Shown here piece by piece: positions 31,786-41,668 of a stretch of 51,556 nucleotides of DNA. The notes below the pieces were generated by a model. That model was given only the letters and a program-made list of their open reading frames with translations. It was not told where the DNA came from and ran no database searches. Position 1 is the first letter of the stretch. Each line of letters starts with the position of its first letter. The DNA is from a virus: IMG/VR virus record IMGVR_UViG_3300048778_000586, positions 1 to 51,556 of that record. The stretch is one strand, 5' to 3'. The translations under genes were made by a program, and so were the position numbers.

Positions 31786-34431
31786 GTGCCAACAAGAAGT
31801 GCGAAAATAATACAGGCCGACATGGACGCACTGGCCACGCTGGCCAACACGAATCTTCTGCCTCTAGTCAATGCGAGCGTGGCGGCGTCAACGTGGCCTG
31901 CTCATGCTTACAGTGTTTATTCTTCTGGAGTTTACCCAACAGGCACACTCGCCAATCCACAACCGCCTTATGATTTCAGCGGTTCATCGGCAAACTGGTT
32001 GAGCACGTTGAACCGGATTCGAGGGGATTATTGGAATCTGGTCTTTGGGACATCAGGTTCTCCACCGACGCCAATCAATGCCGATTTATATTTGAGTCCA
32101 GACAACATCGTAAGCGGGCCATGGGTGGTGGGCGTGAATGACCCTGATATTTTTCCTCCTAATCCAATCGGCATAGCGCTTGATTATATTAGTGGTGAAT
32201 CCAATTTTGTTGGTGTGTTCATTCGTTCTTCGTTACAAGGGGTTTTATTTGGATTTAAAACAGCAGACACATACGGAACAGGCGGTCTTTTTACATTTCA
32301 AGCAATGCCCGCTTTTAAGAATGTAAAATTTTACTTTGCGGATACCGATGTTAATTCTAGTTTTTCAGTTCAAACAGGGCGGCGCATAGGCCTTGTAATA
32401 GCAAATGGAACCAGCAGCGACGCCGAAGGATTCACAATTCCCTTTACAGCCAATGTCGCCGGTCACCTTAATGCCACATTGCAAACATCATTCAGCGGTA
32501 GTACAACTCCTCCCAATGTCTCGGATTTTACTTTTACCGATACATCGTCGGTGGCAATTACTTGGTCGGTCGTGAACGGAACAAGTCCGGGGAATTATTT
32601 TCTATTCGGTGTCATCAATGAGGACGTTCCGACAGGGGATGGCACAATCAATTTTTCAGTAACCGCGCCGGGCGGATTTTCATTTCCCGGCGCACCAGGA
32701 GAGGAGCCGACTTTCAATCTTATTACAATTGCGGCTGAAATTATCTTTTCCGCCGTGAGCGCATCGTCTGACGCTACCGTAATCCATCCAACAAAGTCCG
32801 GAAAATCCATTGCAGCAAATGACATGCCAGTTAATTCAGATTTCTTAGTAAATGGAATTTATTCCATCTCAATCTGGAAAATATCAGACCCGACCGTCCA
32901 CGGAGTATGGGTGGCCAACACACTGCCGGTGCCGGGGAACAATGTGTTCATTGACCAGGACATCCCGCCGTATGTTGGCGAATACGGTGAATCGGAAGAT
33001 TCAAGTCCCATCGCGGTTTCCGGCAGCATTGTTGGAGGTGAGGGTGGCGGTCCTGGTGGATTAGCCATGTATTTCCTTGATAATCCGCCCATCGGACAGT
33101 TGGATAACACAGGACCAACCCTGGCGAGTTCGATGCGGCAACAGGCGTTGCTGCGGCATGGCGATAAGATGCAGTATGAATGGATCCTCCTTGATCTCGG
33201 CCCGAAATATAATCTCATCGGCCAGTCCGTCCAGTGCCAGCCCGCTCAATGGGCGGTGAAACGGAACATGGATTTCGTGCCGTTCAATTACGGGTTTAAT
33301 AATTCGTCCGAGAACACTTGGACAGATCAGGTTGCGACCAAGGACGGTTCGCTGAATTATTACAACATTTATTTGGGCGGTGGCGGTGCGGCCGCAATCA
33401 AAATCCGGCTGGTCGCCGCCGGCAGCACGAATGTCGGCTGGACAAACGGCGTCATCGGTTACGGCGATGTGCCGCCGGACGGGTTGAAGATTGTTGTCAC
33501 GAAAAGCCCCAATTATCCCAGCGCGTCTGTCTATGATTTTGAGAAGGACGATAACAGCGTCACGATTTTGTTGAACAGCCGGCTATCCGATGGCGGGATG
33601 GCGTATCTGGCGGCGGCCATTGCGGACGGTGGCATCAATTTTGCCGTTCTGAACACAAACCCGGATGCGGATGCGGAGTATGACCTGTTCATCGAGATTG
33701 ATTTTGAGCCGAACCTGCAACGGCGATATTTTCCGTCGCCGGGCACGAAGGAATGTTTCAGCCATTGCATTGACGGGACACCGCCGGGCAACTTGGATTC
33801 CTTTGCGGTCAACAAACCCATCCCACAGAACGGTTATTGCATTTTCAAGGTGCGCGCGACGCGGATGCCGGTGGCGAATAGCGCAGGCAAGATGATCACG
33901 CCGTCGAGCGGCGATGAAATCAATATCGTGCTCGGCCAAAATAAATTGCAGCCGGATGGGACGCTGAAGTTCGCGCCATTCCTGACCGGCCAGCAGGACA
34001 TCGGAGCTGGCGATGCCGGCACCGGTGCCGGAGACGGCGGCGCGGGTGCGGGCGGCGCGGCCGGGCTTTCGACCATCACCATACCCGCCGATGCGCGTGA
34101 TAGCGGCGATGTGGAGGTGTTCATCCCCGTGCTGGGCGGCAACGAACTTGTCTGGCAGTGCGATGAGATGGTGATCGTGGAGGCATGGGCGAACTGGCAA
34201 CCGGTGTTTTTTGCGCCGATTTATGGGTATTACGAGAATGAGGATACCAGCTTGGCGTCTTTTGATGCCACGGCGTTTCAGTATTGCTCCGCATTCTCGA
34301 ATTGGTTCGTGACCTGGCTGTCAAATAACACGGGGTACGGTGGATACGGAGGGTTGCCGGCTACGCGCACGCAGTTTCCGATGGGGGTGGAGATTTTCAA
34401 TGACCTTGAAGCATGTTTAAACCTGATTTGA
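31786..34431 (+). CDS. Large tail protein, probably a tail tip or fibre protein
   Basis: 881 aa from GTG 31786. Begins with a helix (KIIQADMDALATLANTNLLP) and continues as a Gly/Ser/Asn-rich beta protein (VSDFTFTDTSSVAITWSVVN). Around 780-800 there is a Gly/Ala/Asp-rich linker (GAGDAGTGAGDGGAGAGGAA), then a further compact domain with EMVIVEAWANWQPVFFAPIY. No signal peptide and no repeats inside, unlike its neighbours. Position and size indicate a distal tail or receptor-binding protein. Confidence 0.6.
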   Translation: MPTRSAKIIQADMDALATLANTNLLPLVNASVAASTWPAHAYSVYSSGVYPTGTLANPQPPYDFSGSSANWLSTLNRIRGDYWNLVFGTSGSPPTPINADLYLSPDNIVSGPWVVGVNDPDIFPPNPIGIALDYISGESNFVGVFIRSSLQGVLFGFKTADTYGTGGLFTFQAMPAFKNVKFYFADTDVNSSFSVQTGRRIGLVIANGTSSDAEGFTIPFTANVAGHLNATLQTSFSGSTTPPNVSDFTFTDTSSVAITWSVVNGTSPGNYFLFGVINEDVPTGDGTINFSVTAPGGFSFPGAPGEEPTFNLITIAAEIIFSAVSASSDATVIHPTKSGKSIAANDMPVNSDFLVNGIYSISIWKISDPTVHGVWVANTLPVPGNNVFIDQDIPPYVGEYGESEDSSPIAVSGSIVGGEGGGPGGLAMYFLDNPPIGQLDNTGPTLASSMRQQALLRHGDKMQYEWILLDLGPKYNLIGQSVQCQPAQWAVKRNMDFVPFNYGFNNSSENTWTDQVATKDGSLNYYNIYLGGGGAAAIKIRLVAAGSTNVGWTNGVIGYGDVPPDGLKIVVTKSPNYPSASVYDFEKDDNSVTILLNSRLSDGGMAYLAAAIADGGINFAVLNTNPDADAEYDLFIEIDFEPNLQRRYFPSPGTKECFSHCIDGTPPGNLDSFAVNKPIPQNGYCIFKVRATRMPVANSAGKMITPSSGDEINIVLGQNKLQPDGTLKFAPFLTGQQDIGAGDAGTGAGDGGAGAGGAAGLSTITIPADARDSGDVEVFIPVLGGNELVWQCDEMVIVEAWANWQPVFFAPIYGYYENEDTSLASFDATAFQYCSAFSNWFVTWLSNNTGYGGYGGLPATRTQFPMGVEIFNDLEACLNLI

Positions 34432-34751
34432 ATAGTTGAAAGTTGAGGGTTGCAGGTTGAGGGTTAATAGAAGGAAACGGCCACCTCACCCCGGCCCTCT
34501 CCCCCATGGGTGGAGAGGGAGAAGTCAGCAGGGTGTTGAGGGTTGAAAGTTGAGGGATAAATAAGAAAAAAGGCCACCTCACCCCCGCCCTCTCCCCGCC
34601 GGGCGCGGAGAGGGAGAAAATTTTAACCACGGATGGACACGGATATACACGAAGCGGCGCGATAGGGACATCGCGCCCTACCTACCTTTGACTTTAGAGC
34701 GTTTCTGACCCATGCTTCGTCCCGCATTGCGGGACTACGCAGGGCAAGACT
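34432..34751. repeat. 320-base intergenic block composed of repeats
   Basis: Heptads (34433-34467), CTCACCCC/GAGAGGGAG element (34482-34524), heptads, a second such element with CCCGCCGGGCGC centre (34572-34618), TTAACCACGGATGGACACGG (about 34624), GGCGCGAT..ATCGCGCC with CTACC (34654-34682) and a CATGCTTCG..CTACGCAGGGCA element (about 34710-34750) with an inserted CCCGCATTGCGGG hairpin. No gene seen. Confidence 0.88.
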
Positions 34752-35363
34752 ATGGCTGCCACACAAATCACTCTCGTTATTGACCGCCAAAATCGCGTGC
34801 TGGTCCAGTCCGGCGCCAGCGTAGCGCAGTTGCCCGCACTCTCCCAACGCGATGCCGTGGCGTTGCTCATCCAGATCGCCGACCCGGCCACCGGCGTCGG
34901 CAGCGCCGTCAACATCCTCGCCACTGATGATATCAGCACGGGCAGCCTGCGCGTGACGGTATCGCAAAAGGCCACAGGAACCGCCGGTGACGAAAATGAA
35001 TGGCTGCTCGCCAAGTTGCGCGAGGCGGATTTTACCTGGGACGCCGCACAATCCGGTTTCACCGCTGTCTTGAACCTGAACACGGTGCAAATGCAGAATT
35101 ATATCGCCGCGGCGGAATCGTGCCAGGCCGAGTTCGAGGTGCGCTATTCCAAGGGCGGTGCTTTATCCACGCTCCTTCCCGGGCCGAAAAACAAGGTCAC
35201 GATCTGGGCGAATGACGATGAAGGCGCGGACGTGGCCGTGGACATCTTACTGGGCGTGCCGACGTTCACGCTGCCAGTGCAGTTCCGGGATCCGGCCAGC
35301 GGCGAACTTTACGCGCTCACTCGGACGGCGCCGGGCATGGTGGCGTTTGATTTGGTGCCGTGA
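34752..35363 (+). CDS. Unknown tail-fibre-region protein, paralogue of 41775-42497
   Basis: 203 aa. TLVIDRQNRVLVQSGASVAQ, QLPALSQRDAVALLIQIADP and EADFTWDAAQSGFTAVLNLN have close counterparts in the 41775 protein. Both are beta-rich and lack signal peptides, in contrast to the exported proteins between them. A duplicated structural unit at two places of the fibre region suggests that it forms part of a tail fibre or its chaperone. No known domain. Confidence 0.55.
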   Translation: MAATQITLVIDRQNRVLVQSGASVAQLPALSQRDAVALLIQIADPATGVGSAVNILATDDISTGSLRVTVSQKATGTAGDENEWLLAKLREADFTWDAAQSGFTAVLNLNTVQMQNYIAAAESCQAEFEVRYSKGGALSTLLPGPKNKVTIWANDDEGADVAVDILLGVPTFTLPVQFRDPASGELYALTRTAPGMVAFDLVP

Positions 35364-35792
35364 AATGGTTGAGAGTTGAAGGTTGAGGGTTGAGAGTTGA
35401 AGAAGGGAAAGGCCACCTCACCCCGGCCCTCTCCCCCAGAGGTGGAGAGGGAGTTGAAGGTTGAGGGTTGAGAGTTGAAGAAGGGAAAGGCCACCTCACC
35501 CCGGCCCTCTCCCCCAAAGGTGGAGAGGGAGTTGAAGGTTGAGGGTTGAGAGTTGAAGAAGGGAAAGTCCACCTCACCCCGGCCCTCTCCCCCAGAGGTG
35601 GAGAGGGAGTTGAAGGTTGGTAAATGGTTGAATGTTGAATGTTGAAAGTTCGGCGCGATAGGGACATCGCGCCCTACCTTGAATGGTTGAAGGAAGAAAC
35701 TTAATCCGCAGATTACACAGATTAACGCAGATTTTGAATAAGGAAAGCAGACTCAGCCTAAAGGCTGAGGCTACAAGGATACACACGAATTT
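35364..35792. repeat. 430-base intergenic array with three 77-bp units
   Basis: From about 35378 to 35610 a composite unit, heptads plus CACCTCACCCC..GGAGAGGGAG, is present three times head to tail with few differences (AGAGG, AAAGG, AGAGG in the loop). Then heptads, GGCGCGAT..ATCGCGCC with CTACC (35651-35678), CGCAGATTACACAGATTAA (about 35702-35735) and CTCAGCCTAAAGGCTGAG with GCTACA (35753-35777). No gene. Confidence 0.9.
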
Positions 35793-36668
35793 ATGAAAAG
35801 ATTATTTTTGACGCTGGGTTTGGGGGTCGGACTTTCAATCCTCAATTCTCAATTCTCGACCGCTTTTGCCATCGGCACGAACCAGACGGTTTCGGCGACC
35901 ATCACCATAACCAACCCACCGACCGGTATGCTCGGGGAATGGATTTCTATTCAGGGAAATGTTTATACATGGACGAATGCCGCTCCCACTTACGGCCAGA
36001 TTCAAAGCGTTTCCAACGTATTGAGTTGCAGCATTTCACCCACGAATTCCTGGTTACTCACCAACGCGCCCATTGGCAATACCAACCTCAACGGTTGGTG
36101 GAACCTCTGGTTCACCAATTCCAACGGCGATATTTATCTAACGAATAAACTGCACACGACCACTAATTTTTTGTATTTGGTTAATTATATTAACATCGGA
36201 ATCCCTGAAAGTGAATGGATTATTGATCCTATCACGAACGATGTGCCTGATTATTTTCAAAGTCTATTTTACGCATCCCCCGTAAATTATCTTTGCAATT
36301 CAGATATAACCAATTGGTTTGACAATAATACTGAAAATCGAGTGCCGATTGTCCTTAAAAATTTCCGGTCATCCATAAATTCCGCAGTAATCCCCAGCAC
36401 CGTCAACCTATTTAATCAATTGACCAATGACTGGTCCACGAGTCTGCGATTTGCTTACACAAGCGGCACGAGCTTTACGATTTCCACGTTTGTCAATAAA
36501 TCCCTGAGCATCAGTAATTCACCCGGATGGATGACGCTGACGCTGACGAATAATATCATCACCGGCGGCAATACTCCGGCTACGATGACCGTTTCCAATT
36601 TGTCGGTGCATTCGCTCACGTTGCTGGATAATACCAACGGGCCGAATACGATCACGAGTTGGCCGTAA
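35793..36668 (+). CDS. Exported fibre-like protein sharing its C-terminal domain with the S53 peptidase
   Basis: 291 aa. Signal peptide of 26 residues (MKRLFLTLGLGVGLSILNSQ ending FSTAFA); the SILNSQFST part is encoded by reversed heptad repeats (CTCAATTCTCAATTCTC). The mature protein is beta-rich. Residues 38-65 (LGEWISIQGNVYTWTN) and the last 85 (NLFNQLTNDWSTSLRF, SNSPGWM, TLLDNTNGPNT) match the C-terminus of the peptidase coded next. No catalytic motif. Shared domains in neighbouring genes suggest a common attachment site or a duplication. Confidence 0.65.
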   Translation: MKRLFLTLGLGVGLSILNSQFSTAFAIGTNQTVSATITITNPPTGMLGEWISIQGNVYTWTNAAPTYGQIQSVSNVLSCSISPTNSWLLTNAPIGNTNLNGWWNLWFTNSNGDIYLTNKLHTTTNFLYLVNYINIGIPESEWIIDPITNDVPDYFQSLFYASPVNYLCNSDITNWFDNNTENRVPIVLKNFRSSINSAVIPSTVNLFNQLTNDWSTSLRFAYTSGTSFTISTFVNKSLSISNSPGWMTLTLTNNIITGGNTPATMTVSNLSVHSLTLLDNTNGPNTITSWP

Positions 36669-36732
36669 AATGGTTGAGAGTTGAAGGTTGAATGTTGAGA
36701 GATTTACCACAAAGACACGAAGACACAAAGAC

Positions 36733-38988
36733 ATGAGTCATTTTAACGCAGAAGGCGTAGAGAAGCGCAGATTAAAGAAACGCAGCCTAAAGGCTGCGAC
36801 TACAATTTCGGTTACTTTGTGCCTTTGTGTCTTGGTGGTTAATTCCGCTTTTGCCCAAAGCGGGCGCCAGATGTTGCACGGTCATGTGCCAAAGGCCATC
36901 GCGCGATTGCATCTGCAATCCGTCGGGCTGCTCACCAATACCGCGCGCCTGAACCTCGCCATCAGCCTGCCGTTGCGCAACCCGGCCGCCCTTGATGATT
37001 TGCTCCGCCAAATCCAAGACCCGACGAGCACGAATTATCATCGGTACCTGACCCCGGGGCAGTTCGCAGCGCAGTTCGGACCGTCGGAACAGGATTATCA
37101 GGCGGTCATCGCCTGGGCGCGCACAAATGGGTTTGCGGTGAACGCAAGGCACGGCAGCCGGCTTGTCGTGGACGTGAATGGCGCGGTACCGGACATCAAC
37201 AGAACGTTTGGAGTGACACTGCGGACGTATCAGCATCCGATCGAGCACAGGACGTTTTATGCGCCGGATACCGATCCGTCCGCGAACCTGCCGGTTTCCA
37301 TTTTGCACATCGGCGGGTTGGATAATTACTCAAGAATGCGGGCGAATTTAACAATTCAGCCGATTACGAATGGAATTACAACACCTCTCCCCAGCCCTCT
37401 CCCCGCGGGGCGCGGAGAGGGAGAAGACGGACGGCTTTCGGCTGGGACAGTAATGCGCAACCTCAAGGTTGCGGCTACAACGAATAATGCGATTCCGAAT
37501 GCAGGGTCGGGACCGGGCGGGACGTATCGCGGCACGGATTTCCGCGCGGCATACGCCCCGAATGTCACACTGACCGGGTTAGGCCAGAAGATTGGGCTGC
37601 TCGAGTATGACGGTTATTACGTTAATGACATCACAAATTACGAAGGTCAGGCCGGGTTGCCGGCCGTTACGTTGATCAACGTGGCCGTGAACGGCGGCGT
37701 GAGCAGTCCGGGCGTCAACAATATGGAGGTTGCACTGGACATCGAGATGGCGATTTCCATGGCGCCGGGCGCGTCACAAATCATCGTCTATGAAGCGCCC
37801 AATGGCAGCACGTCCTGGGAAACCATCCTCTCCCAAATGGCCGATGATGATCTAGCTGCACAATTGAGCTGTTCGTGGTTCGATATGTCCCTGGGCGCAC
37901 CAGACCTGTCGTCCGAGGCGATTTTCAAACAGATGGCCGCGCAGGGACAATCGTTCTTTTGTTCGTCCGGCGACAGCGATGCGTTTATCAATGGGATCCC
38001 GTTTCCCGAGGAAAGCACCAATGTCACTCAAGTCGGCGGCACGGCCTTGACGACCACCGGTGCCGGCGGAACGTATGTTTCGGAAACGGTCTGGAACGCC
38101 GGTGGCGGCGAGGGCAGCAGCGGCGGCACGAGCACTAATTTTTCCATCCCTATCTGGCAACGGACGATTTCCATGACCACCAATCATGGCTCGACTACGA
38201 TGCGGAACACGCCTGACGTGGCACTGACCGCGAGTAACATTTATGTCGTCTATAACAACGGCAGCAGCGGCAACGCCTCCGGGACGAGCGCGAGTGCGCC
38301 GTTGTGGGCGGGGTTCATGGCGTTGGTGAATGAACAGGCGGCCATTGGCGGGCATCCGGCCATTGGATTTGCCAACCCGGCCATCTACGCGATCTGCACC
38401 AACGGGAATTATAGCGCCGATTTCCATGACATCATCACCGGCAGCAATACCTGGAGTGCCAGCCTGACGAATTATCAGGCCGTGCCGGGTTACGATCTCT
38501 GCACGGGCTGGGGCACGCCCGCCGGCCAAAGCTTGATTGATGACCTGGCGGGGCCTCTGCTTGAATCGGTCAGCAGCGTCACCAACCCTAATTCGGCCAC
38601 TATCATCATTATTGTGCCGCCCACAGGCACCAATGGCGAGTGGATTGCCGTTCAGGGCAGCACTTATACATGGACGACCTCGCCGACCGGCGCGGGCCAG
38701 ATTCAAAGCACGAACAGCGCGGCACAGAGCGCCACGAACTTGTTTACCGCGCTGACCAATGATTTTCCGAGCAGTCTGCGGTTCAAGTTCAATGGCAGCA
38801 CGAATTTCACGATTTCAACTTATTTACGGGGCGTGTTGAGCGTCAGTAATTCTCCGGGCTGGATGCGCGTGGCCATCAATACAAATGTCGTGGCGGGCGG
38901 CAATCTGACTGTATCGAATTTTATGGCGCAGACGATCACGTTGCTGGATAATACCAACGGGCCGAATACGCGCACCAACTGGTGGTGA
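36733..38988 (+). CDS. Secreted sedolisin (S53) peptidase with pro-domain and fibre-type C-terminal domain
   Basis: 751 aa from ATG 36733. The signal peptide (residues 1-41) ends VTLCLCVLVVNSAFA. A pro-kumamolisin-type pro-domain spans about 45-210 (TNYHRYLTPGQFAAQFGPSE). The catalytic domain at about 265-635 keeps E332 and D336 (NNMEVALDIE), D414 (SSGDSD) and S519 (GTSASAP); GYDLCTGWGTP belongs to the calcium site. Sedolisins are acid serine-carboxyl peptidases. The linker between pro- and catalytic domains is made of two repeats (TPLPSPLPAGRGEGE and RNLKVAAT). The last 130 residues are the domain shared with 35793-36668. A secreted peptidase within tail genes is unusual. Confidence 0.88.
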   Translation: MSHFNAEGVEKRRLKKRSLKAATTISVTLCLCVLVVNSAFAQSGRQMLHGHVPKAIARLHLQSVGLLTNTARLNLAISLPLRNPAALDDLLRQIQDPTSTNYHRYLTPGQFAAQFGPSEQDYQAVIAWARTNGFAVNARHGSRLVVDVNGAVPDINRTFGVTLRTYQHPIEHRTFYAPDTDPSANLPVSILHIGGLDNYSRMRANLTIQPITNGITTPLPSPLPAGRGEGEDGRLSAGTVMRNLKVAATTNNAIPNAGSGPGGTYRGTDFRAAYAPNVTLTGLGQKIGLLEYDGYYVNDITNYEGQAGLPAVTLINVAVNGGVSSPGVNNMEVALDIEMAISMAPGASQIIVYEAPNGSTSWETILSQMADDDLAAQLSCSWFDMSLGAPDLSSEAIFKQMAAQGQSFFCSSGDSDAFINGIPFPEESTNVTQVGGTALTTTGAGGTYVSETVWNAGGGEGSSGGTSTNFSIPIWQRTISMTTNHGSTTMRNTPDVALTASNIYVVYNNGSSGNASGTSASAPLWAGFMALVNEQAAIGGHPAIGFANPAIYAICTNGNYSADFHDIITGSNTWSASLTNYQAVPGYDLCTGWGTPAGQSLIDDLAGPLLESVSSVTNPNSATIIIIVPPTGTNGEWIAVQGSTYTWTTSPTGAGQIQSTNSAAQSATNLFTALTNDFPSSLRFKFNGSTNFTISTYLRGVLSVSNSPGWMRVAINTNVVAGGNLTVSNFMAQTITLLDNTNGPNTRTNWW
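36781..36842 (+). repeat. Two repeats encoding the signal peptide of the S53 peptidase
   Basis: CGCAGCCTAAAGGCTGCG with ACTACA (36781-36804) gives RSLKAATT, the basic n-region. It is followed by GTGCCTTTGTGTCTTGGTGG and TTAA, the reverse of the window's AACCACCAAGACACAAAGGC repeats, which gives LCLCVLVVN, the hydrophobic core. Confidence 0.75.
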
Positions 38989-39060
38989 AAAAAATAGTTG
39001 AAGGTTGAAAGTTGAAGGTTGAAGGGAAAAACAACCACAAAGAAACTCAAGTCGAATTTT

Positions 39061-41013
39061 ATGAGATGGATTTTCAAATTACTTTTGATGGCGGTTGTGC
39101 TCTCAACTCTCAACTCTCAACTCTCAACTACTTGCCATGCCCAATTGTCTTATGTGGACACGACCACGCCGTCCGCCAATAACCCGACGAATTGGGGAAC
39201 CATCACCATCCCCGGCGTGGCGACCAATGCACCGTTTTCGACGGTCAATACGAGTGTCTTCGTCATCGGCACTCCGACTCCCACGGCGTTCAACATGATC
39301 AATGGGAATTTTTTGTGGATTTACGATTATCTGATGACAAATAGTTTTTTCAACGGGGGGTATGGGACATCCACAAATCTTGCCGGTGGCGCGCTCGATC
39401 AGGTCACGAACATCGCTGAAAATGTCAGCGGGAATGGCACAGACACCAACGCCGTCAGAATCATGTCCGGGAGCGCATTCAACCTGACTGCCACCAATCC
39501 GGTCACGCTCTACAACCCGACGCCGTATTACACCAGCACGAGCTTTAACCCTACGAATTTTCCGCCAGACACCAACGGCATTGTCTGGTGCGATGGAACG
39601 CTCATCACCAACGCCATCACCGGCACGAACATGGCTGGGCCGTATTATTTCGACTCCACATTGTGCGCGGGCGCGATGACGAATGGCAGTGATTACATGA
39701 TTGTGAGCTTGTTTCCGCCAGCGAACACAAATTCAGCCGGGCCGTTCAATGCGAACACGAATTATCCGATTTCTGTGTTGACGAACGCCAGCGGTTTCAC
39801 GGTTTTATCGGGTTACACGGGGACGAATTATCTGGATGGGTATTACCCGGACGCCGCTTTGGGGCCGGGTGTTTATACCAATGACAACTGGTTTGTGGTG
39901 TTCACGACCGGCATTTGCCCGAACCAGAACGGGCCATATTACATCGCCCCGGCGTATGGCGCGGGTGCGATGACGAACAGTTGCGGGGAGATTACTTATG
40001 TCTATTCGAGCACCCCATCCAGTAATCAGATTTACGGGGTCACTTCCATTGACGTGACGAATGCCCCGGCGCAGCACTATACAAATCTGGACGCGGCGAA
40101 TCTGATTTTTGCGGAAAATTATACGCATCCCGGCATCACAACTAATCTTCTTGTATTCGGGTCTTCTCAAGATGGAATTTATTTCGTTTCTCCTCCTTAT
40201 GATTGGTTTAACCAAGCAGGACAAAACATCAACGTAGCAAGTGGTTCTCCTACTTATTGGGATTTGTCGGTGGCTGGTGGTTACTTCTACGCTCCCAACC
40301 CACCAATCCCTCCGTCATCTTATACAATTTACCCTGGCGGAACCGCTCTGTTTAGAACAAATAATCCGACGTGCTGGTCTCTCTACCAATCAAACGCATG
40401 GCGGTTTTACATGGCCACGAATGTTGCGCTCGCGCCATTCCCGTTCGAGACGATTACCACGACCGGCCTCGTCAGCCAGATGTTTTATGTCACGAATGTG
40501 TCGGTGTTCCCGAACTCGAACACGGTCTATACCGCCAGTGACGGCAGTTCGGTGGTTTTCAATGAAGCTCCGGTTGGTTTTACAACCATTCTTGGCGTGA
40601 CTTGGAATCAGATTCCTGCGCCAACAAACATAATATACGTCGTTACACCTCCCATGTCGGCACCACCAACCCCACCAACGACGCCGACGCCATCGCCAAT
40701 AGGAGGGGGGAATCATTATGTCATGGCCCAAGTAAGCGGTGTTTGGAAGTATCTCCCTGAAGGTAATGAATATATTACCCAAGTTGGGAATATGAATTTG
40801 GACCAGGGCAGATTATCCATTCCTCCAAAATATCCCCTGTCATATTTGCTCATTGATAGTGGAGGAAATGCCTCTTTAATCATTAAAGGTAGAACCTCAG
40901 CTTACCTTTCGTGGTTAGATTGGAATCCACAGATTCCATCAGATGCGTTTTACCCTTATGTGAACTCTGCACCATCAATCAATACCGGAGTACGTGGTCT
41001 TTATTCTAATTAA
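39061..41013 (+). CDS. Large exported Asn/Thr/Tyr-rich fibre-like protein
   Basis: 650 aa from ATG 39061. Signal peptide MRWIFKLLLMAVVLSTLNSQ ending TTCHAQ; the segment STLNSQLST comes from four CTCTCAA-type heptads (39099-39131). The mature chain is highly repetitive in style (SGYTGTNYLDGYYPD, GPYYIAPAYGAGAMTNS; the motif GPYY..AGAMTN occurs twice), suggesting tandem beta modules. A Pro-rich hinge (SAPPTPPTTPTPSPIGGG) precedes a short final domain. It resembles tail fibres or cell-surface stalk proteins. No enzymatic motif. Confidence 0.65.
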   Translation: MRWIFKLLLMAVVLSTLNSQLSTTCHAQLSYVDTTTPSANNPTNWGTITIPGVATNAPFSTVNTSVFVIGTPTPTAFNMINGNFLWIYDYLMTNSFFNGGYGTSTNLAGGALDQVTNIAENVSGNGTDTNAVRIMSGSAFNLTATNPVTLYNPTPYYTSTSFNPTNFPPDTNGIVWCDGTLITNAITGTNMAGPYYFDSTLCAGAMTNGSDYMIVSLFPPANTNSAGPFNANTNYPISVLTNASGFTVLSGYTGTNYLDGYYPDAALGPGVYTNDNWFVVFTTGICPNQNGPYYIAPAYGAGAMTNSCGEITYVYSSTPSSNQIYGVTSIDVTNAPAQHYTNLDAANLIFAENYTHPGITTNLLVFGSSQDGIYFVSPPYDWFNQAGQNINVASGSPTYWDLSVAGGYFYAPNPPIPPSSYTIYPGGTALFRTNNPTCWSLYQSNAWRFYMATNVALAPFPFETITTTGLVSQMFYVTNVSVFPNSNTVYTASDGSSVVFNEAPVGFTTILGVTWNQIPAPTNIIYVVTPPMSAPPTPPTTPTPSPIGGGNHYVMAQVSGVWKYLPEGNEYITQVGNMNLDQGRLSIPPKYPLSYLLIDSGGNASLIIKGRTSAYLSWLDWNPQIPSDAFYPYVNSAPSINTGVRGLYSN

Positions 41014-41017
41014 CGAC

Positions 41018-41668
41018 ATGAAAATGCGACACGGATTTACACAGACGCAGCGCAACCTGAAGGTTGCGGCTACGGTTGCGGCTACGGTTTTTGGCTTGGG
41101 ACTCTCATCTCTCGTCTTCCAACCTCTAACCGCTTTTTGCCAAGGCACCACGGTGGCAACCAATTATCCTGTGACCGTTCTGACTGCGGGCAGCGATTCG
41201 CAATTGAACGCCAATGGGCAGGAGTTCGACCCGGCGGGCGCGGCGTTCTACGTCTGGTCAAACCTCGGCAACGGCGGCGTGGCAACCATGCTGAATCCGG
41301 CCAATACATTTTATGGTGGGTTTAATGGCAATTTCACCGGTAGCTTTGCCAGCAACGCCGCGCCTTATACCGTCACGGCCAACCAAATCACGTTGAACGT
41401 TCCGTTCACGAACTCCTACGGCTCGCGCTTAGCTGTTTGGGTGGATTGTTATCTAACAAATGGCGTGACCGGCGACGCAAGCGTGGAGATGACGAACCTA
41501 ACCACGGTGTATCCGGCGCATTTCGCCGACCTGCCAAACGGTCTGGCCTCTGCCAATGGCATCGTGACGCTGTTTGATATGATTTCGACAAACGACGTTC
41601 TGATCGTCACCAACATCAGCACTAGCGGCGGGACTGTGAGAATAACAAGCTCGGTGAAACAGGAATGA
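41018..41668 (+). CDS. Exported beta-rich protein with REP-encoded signal peptide n-region
   Basis: 216 aa from ATG 41018, starting four bases after the previous stop. The N-terminus MKMRHGFTQTQRNLKVAATV is largely the translation of the palindrome at 41051-41068 and its direct GCTACGGTTGCGGCTACGG extension; then follows the hydrophobic core VFGLGLSSLVF and a probable cleavage after FCQG. The mature domain is a beta-sandwich-like chain (YTVTANQITLNVPFTNSYGS). It lies in the fibre region; function unknown. Confidence 0.6.
   Translation: MKMRHGFTQTQRNLKVAATVAATVFGLGLSSLVFQPLTAFCQGTTVATNYPVTVLTAGSDSQLNANGQEFDPAGAAFYVWSNLGNGGVATMLNPANTFYGGFNGNFTGSFASNAAPYTVTANQITLNVPFTNSYGSRLAVWVDCYLTNGVTGDASVEMTNLTTVYPAHFADLPNGLASANGIVTLFDMISTNDVLIVTNISTSGGTVRITSSVKQE

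Noticed and set aside
34432-36668. Diversity-generating retroelement acting on the fibre genes
   Set aside because: No reverse transcriptase and no template/variable repeat pair with adenine-biased differences was seen. The repeats here are the general dispersed families.
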